Source of the DNA: Hyphomicrobiales bacterium
Lineage (GTDB): Bacteria; Pseudomonadota; Alphaproteobacteria; Rhizobiales; Xanthobacteraceae
Direction: 5' to 3'
Length of the DNA: 64,000 nucleotides
Assembly (NCBI GenBank): GCA_017305715.1
Contig: JAFKKG010000019.1
Coordinates: 1 to 64,000, forward strand
Positions within the stretch are counted from its first letter, which is position 1. Each line of letters opens with the position of its first letter. Positions 9,151 to 17,307 of this stretch are shown piece after piece. The notes beneath the pieces were generated by a model that worked only from the letters and a program-made list of their open reading frames with translations, was not told the DNA's origin and made no database searches. Both the position numbers and the translations under genes were made by a program.

Positions 9151-11088
9151 TCAGCCCTCCGCCTGGTAGATGATGGCGAGTTCGCGCGCGAATTTCTTCT
9201 CGATCATGGCCCGGCGCACCTTCTGGGTGGCGGTGAGCTCGCCGTCGTCGTGGTCGAGCTCCTTCTCGAGAATGGCGAAGCGGCGGATATTCTCGACGCG
9301 CGCAAAGCGCTTGTTGGTGTCGTTGACAATGCGCTCGACCAGTGCGTGCACTTCGGGGAGTTGCGACAGCGACTTGTAGTTGGTGTAGGGCAGGGCCTTG
9401 TCGCGCGCCCAGCGGCCGACATTGTCGAAATCAACCTGGATGATGGCGCCGAGATATTTCTTGGCTTCCCCGACCACGATCGCTTCCTTGATGAACTCGG
9501 AGTCCTTCAGCGCGTTCTCGATCTCGGACGGCGCGATGTTCTTGCCGCCGGCGGTGATGATGATCGCCTTCTTGCGGTCGACCACGGTGATCTCGCCATT
9601 GTCCATCACCTCCACGATGTCACCGGTGCGCAACCAGCCGCTGGCGTCGAGCGTTGCGGTGGAAGCCTTCTCGTCGAGGAAGTAGCCCTTGAACACGCCG
9701 GGATTACGCAACAGGATCTCGCCGTCGCTGTCGAGCTTCCATTCGGTGTGCAGCAAGGGAAGGCCGCAGCCGCCGAGCCGGTGATGGCTGTCGGTCTGGA
9801 TGAAGGCGACGCCGCCGCTTTCCGTCAGTCCATAGCCTTGCGACACCGGACGGCCGACAATGTCGAAGAAGCGCAGTGTCTCCGGCGAGATCGACGCGCC
9901 CGCGCAGAGACGATGACGGCTGCGGGCAAAGCCGAGGTGACGCTGGATGTTGCGGAACAGCAGGACGTACAGCAGCGCGTAGCCGGCGCGATCGAGCAAC
10001 GTCGTGGCCCCGGCCTGTCGGCGGTCCGACAGCTTGCGGCCCCAGTCCATGCAGGTTTTGACAAAGCGCTGACGCAGGCGGCCGCTCTCGCCGAGCTTGA
10101 ACAGAAAACCCTGCTGCAGCTTTTCGTAAATGCGGGGAACTCCGACAAAGAACGTCGGCGCGATTTCGCGGATATTGAGGGCGACGGTGTCGATCGATTC
10201 CGCAAAGCTGACGGCGCCGCCGAGCACCAGATGCGTCACCTCGCCATAGCAGCGTTCGGCGACATGGCACAGCGGCAGATAGCTCACGGCTTCGAACGGC
10301 TTGTCGGCGATTCCGACCGCTTCGGCGTAGACATAGGCGGCATAGACCAGATTGCGGTGCGTCAGCATCGCACCCTTGGGCGGTCCGGTCGTGCCCGACG
10401 TGTAGACCAGGATGGAGACGTCGTCGGGCGAGGCCTGCGAGATCAGGCGATCGAGCGTTGCGTTGGCATCGGGAATTTCGAGGGCATAGGCCCTGCCGCG
10501 CTGGCACAGCGCTTCGAACGACATCAGTTGCGATTGCCGGTATTGCCGCAGGCCCTTCATGTCGATGCAGACGATGGCCTCGAGCGCCGGCAGGCCGTCA
10601 TTGTTGGCCAGCGCGTCCAGCACCTTGTCGGTCTGTTCCTGATCACCCGTGATGACCACGCGCGCGCCGGAGTGGCGGACGATGTATTGCAGTTCGACCC
10701 AGGGATTGGTCGGATAGATGCCGACCGCGACCGCGCCGATCATCTGGACGCCGAGATCGGCGTAAAACCATTCCGGCGTGTTCTCGCCGGCGATCGCGAC
10801 CCGGTCGCCCGGTTTGAGGCCGAGCGCGAGCAAGCCAAGCGCGACGGCTCGCGCGGTCTCATAATAGTGGCTCCAGGAGTAGGGATTCCAGATGCCGTAT
10901 TCCTTCTCCCGCAGCGCCAGCCGGTCGCCATGCATCGCCGCGCGCTGGCGCAGCAATTGCGGAATGGTGATCGCGGCGCTCTCCAGCGCGGTCCGCAGCG
11001 AACTGGCGTCGGATACGGTTGCCGCCCGTGCCGGACCCGATTGGATTTGCGGATGTTCGGTTCGCAGGTTTCCGACGACCGACATCAC
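9151..11088 (-). CDS. AMP-forming long-chain acyl-CoA synthetase (FadD15-like)
   Basis: A 645-aa class I adenylate-forming enzyme. The nucleotide motif YTSGTTGPPKG is at 229-239, followed by SYLPLCHVAER and, later, GYGLTESGGV and WLRTGDIVE. The length and the NIREIAPTFFVGVPRIYEK segment fit the long-chain / FadD15 subgroup. It should ligate CoA to a carboxylic acid with ATP. Its position between the ABC ATPase and permease genes, overlapping the ATPase start by 4 nt, suggests that it activates the acid imported by the same transporter. Confidence 0.9.
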   Translation of the reverse strand: MMSVVGNLRTEHPQIQSGPARAATVSDASSLRTALESAAITIPQLLRQRAAMHGDRLALREKEYGIWNPYSWSHYYETARAVALGLLALGLKPGDRVAIAGENTPEWFYADLGVQMIGAVAVGIYPTNPWVELQYIVRHSGARVVITGDQEQTDKVLDALANNDGLPALEAIVCIDMKGLRQYRQSQLMSFEALCQRGRAYALEIPDANATLDRLISQASPDDVSILVYTSGTTGPPKGAMLTHRNLVYAAYVYAEAVGIADKPFEAVSYLPLCHVAERCYGEVTHLVLGGAVSFAESIDTVALNIREIAPTFFVGVPRIYEKLQQGFLFKLGESGRLRQRFVKTCMDWGRKLSDRRQAGATTLLDRAGYALLYVLLFRNIQRHLGFARSRHRLCAGASISPETLRFFDIVGRPVSQGYGLTESGGVAFIQTDSHHRLGGCGLPLLHTEWKLDSDGEILLRNPGVFKGYFLDEKASTATLDASGWLRTGDIVEVMDNGEITVVDRKKAIIITAGGKNIAPSEIENALKDSEFIKEAIVVGEAKKYLGAIIQVDFDNVGRWARDKALPYTNYKSLSQLPEVHALVERIVNDTNKRFARVENIRRFAILEKELDHDDGELTATQKVRRAMIEKKFARELAIIYQAEG

Positions 11089-11888
11089 GCACCCACCCCG
11101 GCTGCGGCTTCCGCGCGGTGACCGCCGAGATAGGCCTCCGTGACGGCCGGATCGCGCCGCACCTCGGCGGGCGTGCCCTCGGCGATCTTGCGGCCGAAAT
11201 TCAGCACATGGACGCGGTCGGAAATGTCCATCACGATCCGCATCTCATGTTCGATCATCAGGACAGTGATGCCGAGCTCGTCGCGGATATCGAGCACGAA
11301 GCGGGCGATGTCCTCGGTCTCTTCCTGGTTCATGCCGGAGACCATTTCATCGAGCAGCAGCAATTTGGGTTCGCACGCGAGCGCCCGCGCCAGTTCGACG
11401 CGCTTCTGCTGACCGTAGGAGAGGGTGCCGACCACGGCGTCGCGGATGTGCTCGATCTCGAGGAATTCGACGATGTGCTCGACCCGTTGCCGGGCCTCGA
11501 TCTCTTCGCGCCGGGTGCGGCCAAAGAAAATCACGGCATCGAGCACGTTGGAGCGCAGATGGGTGTGCCGGCCGGTCAGGATGTTCTCGACCACGGTGCC
11601 GTGCTTGAACAGCGCGAGGTTCTGAAACGTCCGCCCGATCCCGATTGCCGCGAAGCGCGATGGCGATATCGTTGCAAGATCGACGCCGTCGAAAATGATC
11701 TGGCCGCCGCTCGGCCGCAATACGCCGGAGATCATGTTGAACAGCGTGGTCTTGCCGGCGCCGTTCGGGCCGATCACGCTGCAGATTTCACCAGACGTCA
11801 CGTCAAGGCTGACATCGGCGACCGCCTGCAGGCCGCCAAAACGCTTGCTGAGGTTCTGGACACTGAGCAGGAAGGTCACGACAGCCAC
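11085..11888 (-). CDS. Branched-chain-type ABC transporter ATP-binding protein (LivG-like)
   Basis: A 267-aa ABC ATPase with Walker A GPNGAGKT at 40-47, signature LSYGQQKRVELA, Walker B LLLLDEM and the LivG-type extended C-terminus. The listed start is GTG 11888. A second in-frame GTG at 11879 overlaps the upstream gene's TGA as GTGA and is an equally good start. It pairs with the 11876-12730 ATPase to power the LivH/LivM-like channel. Confidence 0.92.
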   Translation of the reverse strand: MAVVTFLLSVQNLSKRFGGLQAVADVSLDVTSGEICSVIGPNGAGKTTLFNMISGVLRPSGGQIIFDGVDLATISPSRFAAIGIGRTFQNLALFKHGTVVENILTGRHTHLRSNVLDAVIFFGRTRREEIEARQRVEHIVEFLEIEHIRDAVVGTLSYGQQKRVELARALACEPKLLLLDEMVSGMNQEETEDIARFVLDIRDELGITVLMIEHEMRIVMDISDRVHVLNFGRKIAEGTPAEVRRDPAVTEAYLGGHRAEAAAGVGA

Positions 11889-12730
11889 CGTTTGCGCCGC
11901 TTGTAGTGCTTGACGTCGCGCAGACTCTTGCGGCCCGAATTGGAGACACCGAGATAGAATTCCTGCACGTCCTCGTTGGCGGCGAGTTTCTTCGCCGGAC
12001 CGTCGAGCACGACGCGCCCGGTTTCCAGGATGTAGCCGTAGTCGGCGATATCGAGCGCGCGCTGCGCGTTCTGCTCGACGAGCAGCACCGTCATCTTCAT
12101 CTCGTCGCGCAGTTTGGCGATCACCTCATAGATGCGGTCGATGATCAGCGGCGCGAGGCCGAGCGATGGTTCGTCGAGCGCCAGCAGCACCGGATCGGTC
12201 ATCAGGGCCCGGCCGATCGCCAGCATCTGCTGCTCGCCGCCGGACATGTATCCTGCGATCTGGTCGCGCCGCTCGAACAGCCGGGGGAATAGCGCAAACA
12301 CCTTGTCGCGCCGCTCGCGCGCGTCTGCTGTTGTCCTGGTATAGCCGCCCATCTGCAGGTTTTCGTCGATGGTCAGCGCCGGAAACACCCGGCGTCCCTC
12401 CGGCACCTGCACGATGCCGCGGCGAACCAGTTCGTCGGGCGCGAGGCGATGGACATCCTCGTTGCGGAAGCGGATGGCGCCGTTCTCGATGACGCCTTCC
12501 TCGGTATAGAGAATCCCCGACATCGCCTTCAGCAACGTCGACTTTCCGGCGCCGTTGGAGCCGAGCAGGGCCACGATGCCGCCCGGGGGAACCGCGATGC
12601 TGACGTCGCGGATCGCCTCGATGGCGTCGTCATAGACGATACGGATGTTGCGGAATTCGAGCAGGCATGACGGATCGGGCGCGGCGTGAGGGCCGTTGAT
12701 ATTCGCCTGCGTCGGGATCGCTGTTGGCAT
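11876..12730 (-). CDS. Branched-chain-type ABC transporter ATP-binding protein (LivF-like)
   Basis: A 284-aa ABC ATPase. Walker A is GSNGAGKS at 57-64, the signature is MSGGEQQML, and Walker B is LLALDEPSLGLAP, which is the LivF pattern. A 22-residue tail precedes the ATPase fold. Both ATPases of a full HAAT system are therefore present. The gene follows the FAD oxidoreductase by 5 nt. The C-terminus extends to KRRKRWLS, slightly longer than usual. Confidence 0.92.
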   Translation of the reverse strand: MPTAIPTQANINGPHAAPDPSCLLEFRNIRIVYDDAIEAIRDVSIAVPPGGIVALLGSNGAGKSTLLKAMSGILYTEEGVIENGAIRFRNEDVHRLAPDELVRRGIVQVPEGRRVFPALTIDENLQMGGYTRTTADARERRDKVFALFPRLFERRDQIAGYMSGGEQQMLAIGRALMTDPVLLALDEPSLGLAPLIIDRIYEVIAKLRDEMKMTVLLVEQNAQRALDIADYGYILETGRVVLDGPAKKLAANEDVQEFYLGVSNSGRKSLRDVKHYKRRKRWLS

Positions 12731-12735
12731 CGCGC

Positions 12736-14046
12736 TCACACCCGGCCGGTCTGCGGCATCCGGGGCCGCTGCGCCAGGATCGCGTCGGTAACGATTTTGG
12801 CGGTCTCGGCGCAGGCTTGCGTGCCGCCATTGCCGTATTGCTTGACGGCGTCGCCGACGCACCACAGGCCGTCAATGCCGGTCTCGCGCGGCAGATCGTA
12901 GCCGGCGCAGCTTCGCTGGGCCGGCCAGTCGTCGCGCATGACGCGAGTCGAGAGGATCTTGGCCTGGGCAAAATTCGAAAATTGCTCGCGCAAATCCGTC
13001 AGCGCCAGTTCGACCTCCGCCTCGGAGTCGAAATCGCCGAGTGCGGGGATCGGAACCGCATAGGCGACATAGAGATGCCAGCCGGGCGGGGCCAGCTCGG
13101 GGCAGGTGGCCGTGAGGTTGGCCATGTTGCAGAGCCGGCGCGTCTTGCCGAACGTCACGATACCGGGATGAGAGATCAGCGGCTCGCGGCTGGCGATATT
13201 GATGACGATGTTGGCGGCGGGCCGCAAGCCACTGCGGACCTGCGCGACATAGGCGGGCGGGAAGGCGGTCTCGCCGCCGAGCGCTACGGTGGCCTTGGGG
13301 CCGGCATTGCTGATGACGAGATCGGTATCGATCCGCACCCGCTGACCATCGCGCATGACCGTGACGCCTTCGACGCGGCCGTCGGCCGTATGAATCTGTA
13401 CCGCCGGCGTCGACAGCCAGATATCGCCGTTGCGTCTGATGGCTGTTCCGAGCGCATTCCAGACGCCGATCGTGCCTTGCGGGCAAAAGCCGAAGCGCTT
13501 GAAGGCGCCTTTGCTGGTGAAATAGGTCAGGAAGGCCCGCGCCGGCAGCTCATTGGCGTTGCAGGCAAAGATCGCCGCGCAGAGGTTGCGGAAGATCGCG
13601 TGCACCGAGGCGTTGCTGGTGTAGCTCTTGAGCCAGTCCTCGGTCGACTGCCGCCCGTCCGGCAGGTTGCCAGAACGCGCGTCGGCGAATTTCTCCAGGA
13701 TGCGCGAGGCCTGCTTGGTCAGTTGCCCGAGCAGCAGCGACCAGCCGCCACGGCCGACATCGATCAGCTTGCCGTCGATAAAGAAGGAACTGGCAGGCTC
13801 GGGGACGCGGATGTCGAGCGGCGCGCCGACGGTATTGAAAGTCTCCTCGAAGGCCCCGCCGAGTTCGATCGCGATCGCCCCGATATTGACCGTAAAGCCG
13901 TCGATCTGTTCGGTCGAGGCGCGTCCGCCGATCCGGCCCTTGTCGTCGACGACGATGGTATGGAGCCCGGCATGGGAAAGCGTGGCCGCGGCGCAAAGTC
14001 CGCCTGCGCCGGCCCCGATCACGACAGCATCCGCCCGAACCGTCAT
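12736..14046 (-). CDS. FAD-dependent oxidoreductase, CrtI/phytoene-desaturase-like
   Basis: A 436-aa flavoprotein of the COG1233 group. It has an N-terminal dinucleotide-binding GAGAGG at 11-16, followed by a GRIGGRAST pattern, and a C-terminal segment DGLWCVGDAVKQYG that closes the FAD site. ATG 14046 is preferred because GGGAGGT lies just upstream; the longer frame to 14133 has no ribosome site. It heads the transporter and CoA-ligase operon and is divergent from a TetR gene. The substrate is unknown. In this family the reaction may be desaturation or oxidation of a lipid-like or alicyclic compound. Confidence 0.85.
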   Translation of the reverse strand: MTVRADAVVIGAGAGGLCAAATLSHAGLHTIVVDDKGRIGGRASTEQIDGFTVNIGAIAIELGGAFEETFNTVGAPLDIRVPEPASSFFIDGKLIDVGRGGWSLLLGQLTKQASRILEKFADARSGNLPDGRQSTEDWLKSYTSNASVHAIFRNLCAAIFACNANELPARAFLTYFTSKGAFKRFGFCPQGTIGVWNALGTAIRRNGDIWLSTPAVQIHTADGRVEGVTVMRDGQRVRIDTDLVISNAGPKATVALGGETAFPPAYVAQVRSGLRPAANIVINIASREPLISHPGIVTFGKTRRLCNMANLTATCPELAPPGWHLYVAYAVPIPALGDFDSEAEVELALTDLREQFSNFAQAKILSTRVMRDDWPAQRSCAGYDLPRETGIDGLWCVGDAVKQYGNGGTQACAETAKIVTDAILAQRPRMPQTGRV

Positions 14047-14180
14047 TCGACCTCCCAAAGCATTGCCGCGCGGTTGATCCGGCCGGTCTTCAGCTATTTC
14101 AATCTCTATATTATAATCCGACTGGCCGTTCAAATAATTTTTTGCGATAAGGGGGCGTGTGATCGATCGGCCGCAGGGCG

Positions 14181-14229
14181 ATATCTCGATATGTGAAAAA
14201 GGGCTGCTGAATCAGCTAAGCATGCCCTT
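14181..14229. promoter_or_regulatory. Palindrome cluster in the TetR/FAD-oxidoreductase divergent region
   Basis: Between the two divergent starts lie ATATC/GATAT with a 2-nt spacer (14181-14192), a near-perfect 11-bp palindrome GCTGAATCAGC (14206-14216), and outer arms AAGGGC (14199-14204) and GCCCTT (14224-14229) around it. A TATAAT-like AT-rich block lies near 14105-14115. TetR repressors usually bind such palindromes next to their own gene, so this is a candidate operator. The assignment is inference. Confidence 0.4.
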
Positions 14230-14270
14230 GGGAATACGAGCTAAAGCTGAATCGAAGTGGATAGCATCGA

Positions 14271-14906
14271 ATGGCGCGAACACGGTCTGAAAATTACGAC
14301 GGCATCCATCTCGGCATCCTGACCAATGCCGCCCGGCTGTTTTCGTCCCAGGGCTATATGCGCGCCTCGATCGCTGACCTCGCGGACGCCTGCAAATTGT
14401 CGCGCGGCGCGCTCTATCATTATTTCGACTCCAAGGAAGCGATCCTGTTCGCGATCCTTGACGCCCATATCCGGGAAATGATCCAGCATGTCGAAACCGC
14501 CGTTGCCGCCGGTGGGCCGACGCTGACGCAGTTTCAGAACGTCATTCGCGCGATTGTCGAGGTCAACGCCAAGTCGCCGCATGAGCAGCGCGTGCTGATC
14601 CACGACCTGTCATTCCTGAATGAGGATGAGCAGCAGGCCATCAAGGCTCTCGAGCGGCAACTGGTCGACATCGTCACCGATCTCCTGCTCAGGCTCGACG
14701 CCGAGGGGCGGATCGTCAAGCGCACCAAGAAGATCTACACGATGATCCTGTTCGGTATCATCAACTTCACCTACACCTGGTATGATCCCAAGGGCGCGAT
14801 CGGCCCGCAGGAATTCGCCGACATGGCGGTCGAATTGTTCCTGCACGGCTTCGCGCCCGGAGTGACTGCGAAGCCTGTCACGGCCAACCGGCGCGAGAAG
14901 GCATAG
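14271..14906 (+). CDS. TetR/AcrR family transcriptional regulator
   Basis: A 211-aa one-domain-plus-ligand-pocket regulator. The N-terminal TetR HTH is clear: RLFSSQGYMRASIADLADA, then SRGALYHYFDSKEAIL. The C-terminal half is helical and should bind a small ligand such as an acyl-CoA. It is divergent from the FAD oxidoreductase, transporter and CoA-ligase operon, with 224 nt between the starts, which fits a local repressor of that operon. TetR control by a CoA thioester is common for such pathways, but the effector is not visible here. Confidence 0.92.
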   Translation: MARTRSENYDGIHLGILTNAARLFSSQGYMRASIADLADACKLSRGALYHYFDSKEAILFAILDAHIREMIQHVETAVAAGGPTLTQFQNVIRAIVEVNAKSPHEQRVLIHDLSFLNEDEQQAIKALERQLVDIVTDLLLRLDAEGRIVKRTKKIYTMILFGIINFTYTWYDPKGAIGPQEFADMAVELFLHGFAPGVTAKPVTANRREKA

Positions 14907-15010
14907 TGGATCGAGTCTAACGGACGGCACCCTATGCAGCAGCGGTCGAAGCGCCCGCTGTTCGGTGGCAACGGCGACCGGCTAAGGATACTGTGCTGGT
15001 GAGGGGAAGA

Positions 15011-15295
15011 ATGGCGGAGGCCGGTTTGGAATGCCCTTGGGAACCGATCCACGGTTTTGTGTCGCCGAGCGAGTATAAGCGGTTTCTGAAGTGGGTCGCG
15101 GGGCAGATCAGCTCCGGGACGGCGCGTTTTTGCTCACGTCCAAGCAACGAGGTATTCGTTGCCGGTGAAGGAAGCAGATACGTCGAGCACGTAGAAACCC
15201 ACTCAGTATGGCGGATTGACGAGCCGGACGGTCCTTTCAACGGCTCGTTTTGTCCTGTTGTCTCGGGCGAAGCTGCGCCATTTCAGACGATGTGA
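15011..15295 (+). CDS. Small hypothetical protein, probably altered at its 3' end by the IS
   Basis: A 94-aa acidic protein containing WEPIHGFVSPSEYKRF, a pattern I recall in small conserved rhizobial proteins of unknown function. GAGGGGAAG lies just before ATG 15011, making it a better start than 14993. After VWRIDEPDGPF the sequence loses its conserved look and stops 3 nt before the transposase end. The last 15 or so residues may therefore come from the insertion sequence. No catalytic motif was recognised. Confidence 0.5.
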   Translation: MAEAGLECPWEPIHGFVSPSEYKRFLKWVAGQISSGTARFCSRPSNEVFVAGEGSRYVEHVETHSVWRIDEPDGPFNGSFCPVVSGEAAPFQTM

Positions 15296-16260
15296 CGTTA
15301 GGTAAGCGACTGGAGCTTTTGGTGTCCGCGTCTAACAGCGGCGATGATGGCTTCGGGGTCGGCAGTCCAGACGAACGGGCGGGGTTTTTCGTTGGCCTCG
15401 GCAAGGAAGCGATTAATAGCGGCCTGGAGATCGACGAGCGAACGGAAGACACCGCGTTTCAGGCGGCGCTTGGTCAACTTGGCAAAGAAGCCCTCAACGG
15501 CGTTGAGCCAGGATGCCGAGGTCGGCGTGTAATGGAACACGAAGCGCGGATGACGGCCGAGCCAGGCGCGAACTTTGGGGTGCTTGTGGCTACCGTAGTT
15601 GTCGAGAATGACGTGGACGATCTTACCGACCGGTACTTCGGTCTCAATGGCGTTCAAGAAGCGGATGAATTCCTGGTGTCGGTGGCGCTGCATGCAGCGG
15701 CCGATCACCTTGCCTTCAAGCACGTCGAGGGCGGCAAACAGCGTCGTCGTGCCGTTCCGCTTGTAATCGTGCGTCATGGTCCCGCAGCGGCCGGGCTTGA
15801 GTGGCAGGCCCGGCTGGGTTCGGTCGAGCGCCTGGATCTGGCTTTTCTCATCGACGCTCAATACGATCGCATGGGCCGGCGGATCAACATAGAGCCCCAC
15901 GATGTCGCGAAGCTTCGGCACGAACTCGGGATCGCGCGATAGCTTGAACTGGCGGCTCCGGTGCGGCTGGAGCCCCTGCCTGCGCCAGATACGCCAGCGC
16001 CAGACGACGGACTTGCTCTTTCCGGTCCGGCGTATGATCTCGTTGGTGCCCAGGCCCTCGGAGGTCAGAAGCACGATCCGGGATCGCCAGACGTGCTTCT
16101 GCGGGCTGTTTCGGTTCGCCACGATCGCTTCGAGCCGAGCATAATCGGTGGCATTGATTTCAACGGTGATCCCCGTGCGCATCCCGCAGACTCGCATGAT
16201 CCCGGGCTCCCGGGAATCGCCTGCGGGACTCGACCGTTAGATTTCATCCACTAGCGCCCC
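15250..16260 (-). mobile_element. IS630-type insertion sequence, defective copy
   Basis: The element is defined by its single transposase gene (15298-16197). Its boundaries are approximate: I could not resolve convincing terminal inverted repeats or the TA duplication expected for IS630. The left end probably lies inside the end of the small gene at 15011, and the right end before the LysR stop at 16295. GGGCTCCCGGGAATC near 16204-16218 is palindromic but lies inside the presumed element. Confidence 0.65.
15298..16197 (-). CDS. IS630-family transposase with in-frame internal deletion
   Basis: A 299-aa DDE transposase. The catalytic residues are visible as [19 protein letters not shown] and [12 protein letters not shown]630 proteins of this type usually run about 350-360 aa. 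Here the first HTH ([17 protein letters not shown], to about residue 68) joins directly to [14 protein letters not shown], which normally follows the second winged-helix region. About 60 residues appear to be missing in frame near 15985-15998, where GCGCCAG/ACGCCAG short repeats lie. It is probably inactive. Confidence 0.8.
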   Translation of the reverse strand: MRVCGMRTGITVEINATDYARLEAIVANRNSPQKHVWRSRIVLLTSEGLGTNEIIRRTGKSKSVVWRWRIWRRQGLQPHRSRQFKLSRDPEFVPKLRDIVGLYVDPPAHAIVLSVDEKSQIQALDRTQPGLPLKPGRCGTMTHDYKRNGTTTLFAALDVLEGKVIGRCMQRHRHQEFIRFLNAIETEVPVGKIVHVILDNYGSHKHPKVRAWLGRHPRFVFHYTPTSASWLNAVEGFFAKLTKRRLKRGVFRSLVDLQAAINRFLAEANEKPRPFVWTADPEAIIAAVRRGHQKLQSLT

Positions 16261-16294
16261 GTTGTTAACTCGCAGCTTGCGCTGCTGGCGACGA

Positions 16295-17200
16295 TCATGT
16301 GCGCGACCCCACGCGTGGTTTGGCAACCAGGATCGTGCCCTCATCAATGAGGTCCTGGCAAACCTGCCTCAGTCCGGCGAACACTTCGCGCGTGGCGCGG
16401 CTGACCGGGCGGCCGCGTGGCAGCGCCAGCACCCGATCGGCGCGCATCCATGGCAGCAGCGCGGCCGACAATTTGCCGGCCGCGACCTCTTCGTGAATAC
16501 CGGAGAAGGGCAGCAGGCCATAGCCGAGGCCGCAGGCGACGATCCGCTTCAGCGGCCCGCAGCTGTCGACCCTCAGCGAGAACGGTACCGTTGACGGGAA
16601 CGGGTTGCGGCTGAGCGGCACGACGGCGGCCGGCAGGTCCTCGAATTCCTTGCGGGTCAGCTTGCCGCGTTTGAGCAGCGGATCGCGCGGCGCGCCGATC
16701 AGGAAGACCTGCTCGACCACCAGCGTTTCGTAATCGAGGTGGTCGTTGGGCTGCGGTGTGGTGACGACGGCGAGATCGAGTTCGCCACGCAGCAGGAGGT
16801 CGCACATGCCTTCGGTCAGGCCTTCGCTCAATTCGAGCCGCACCCGCGGAAAGCGCTTCACGAATAACTGCGCCAGCGGCGCGTAGATGATATCGGCGAG
16901 ACTGGACGGCGCACCGAGCCGCACCGTGCCGCTGGGCTCGCGGTTTTCCGTCCGTACTTCGGCCTTGATGTCATCGATGGTGCCGAACAGCCAGCGGCCG
17001 CGCGCCAGCAGCACCTTGCCGGACTCGGTCACCGTGACGCCGCGGGTGCCGCGTTCGAGCAGCGCGCCGCCGAGCTCGCGTTCGAGTTCCTTGACGTGAC
17101 GGCTGAGCGCCGACTGCGCGATGTTGAGCGCGCTGGCTGCCGCCGCGAAGCCGCCACGCTCGGCGACCGCGACGAAATAACGAAGCTGCCGCAGGTCCAT
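16295..17200 (-). CDS. LysR family transcriptional regulator
   Basis: A 301-aa LysR regulator with the N-terminal winged HTH (LRQLRYFVAVAERGGFAAAA, then QSALSRHVKELERELG) and a C-terminal periplasmic-binding-like effector domain from about residue 90. GAAGGAGG directly precedes the ATG. It is divergent from the flavin monooxygenase operon with 107 nt between starts, the usual layout for a LysR activator of a catabolic operon. Its 3' end lies close to the IS630 element but is intact. Confidence 0.93.
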   Translation of the reverse strand: MDLRQLRYFVAVAERGGFAAAASALNIAQSALSRHVKELERELGGALLERGTRGVTVTESGKVLLARGRWLFGTIDDIKAEVRTENREPSGTVRLGAPSSLADIIYAPLAQLFVKRFPRVRLELSEGLTEGMCDLLLRGELDLAVVTTPQPNDHLDYETLVVEQVFLIGAPRDPLLKRGKLTRKEFEDLPAAVVPLSRNPFPSTVPFSLRVDSCGPLKRIVACGLGYGLLPFSGIHEEVAAGKLSAALLPWMRADRVLALPRGRPVSRATREVFAGLRQVCQDLIDEGTILVAKPRVGSRT

Positions 17201-17210
17201 TCCGCCTCCT

Positions 17211-17244
17211 TCTCAAATCGAGATGGCAACCATATCAAACATAT
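17211..17244. promoter_or_regulatory. Candidate LysR boxes (T-N11-A)
   Basis: TCTCAAATCGAGA (17211-17223) and ATATCAAACATAT (17232-17244) are two short inverted repeats of 13 nt, each with 4-bp arms and a 5-nt centre. The first fits the T-N11-A form typical of LysR sites. They lie between the divergent LysR and monooxygenase starts, spaced two helical turns apart. Confidence 0.45.
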
Positions 17245-17307
17245 TCTTGCGAGATAACATAATTAGGGCAGTCTCTGGTCAAAATCAGAACAGGGAGCGA
17301 AACGGGC

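Noticed and set aside
5875-11121. A 1748-codon plus-strand open frame
   Set aside because: It is antisense to six well-supported minus-strand genes and has a biased composition rich in Asp, His, Arg and Gln, typical of frame shadows in GC-rich DNA.
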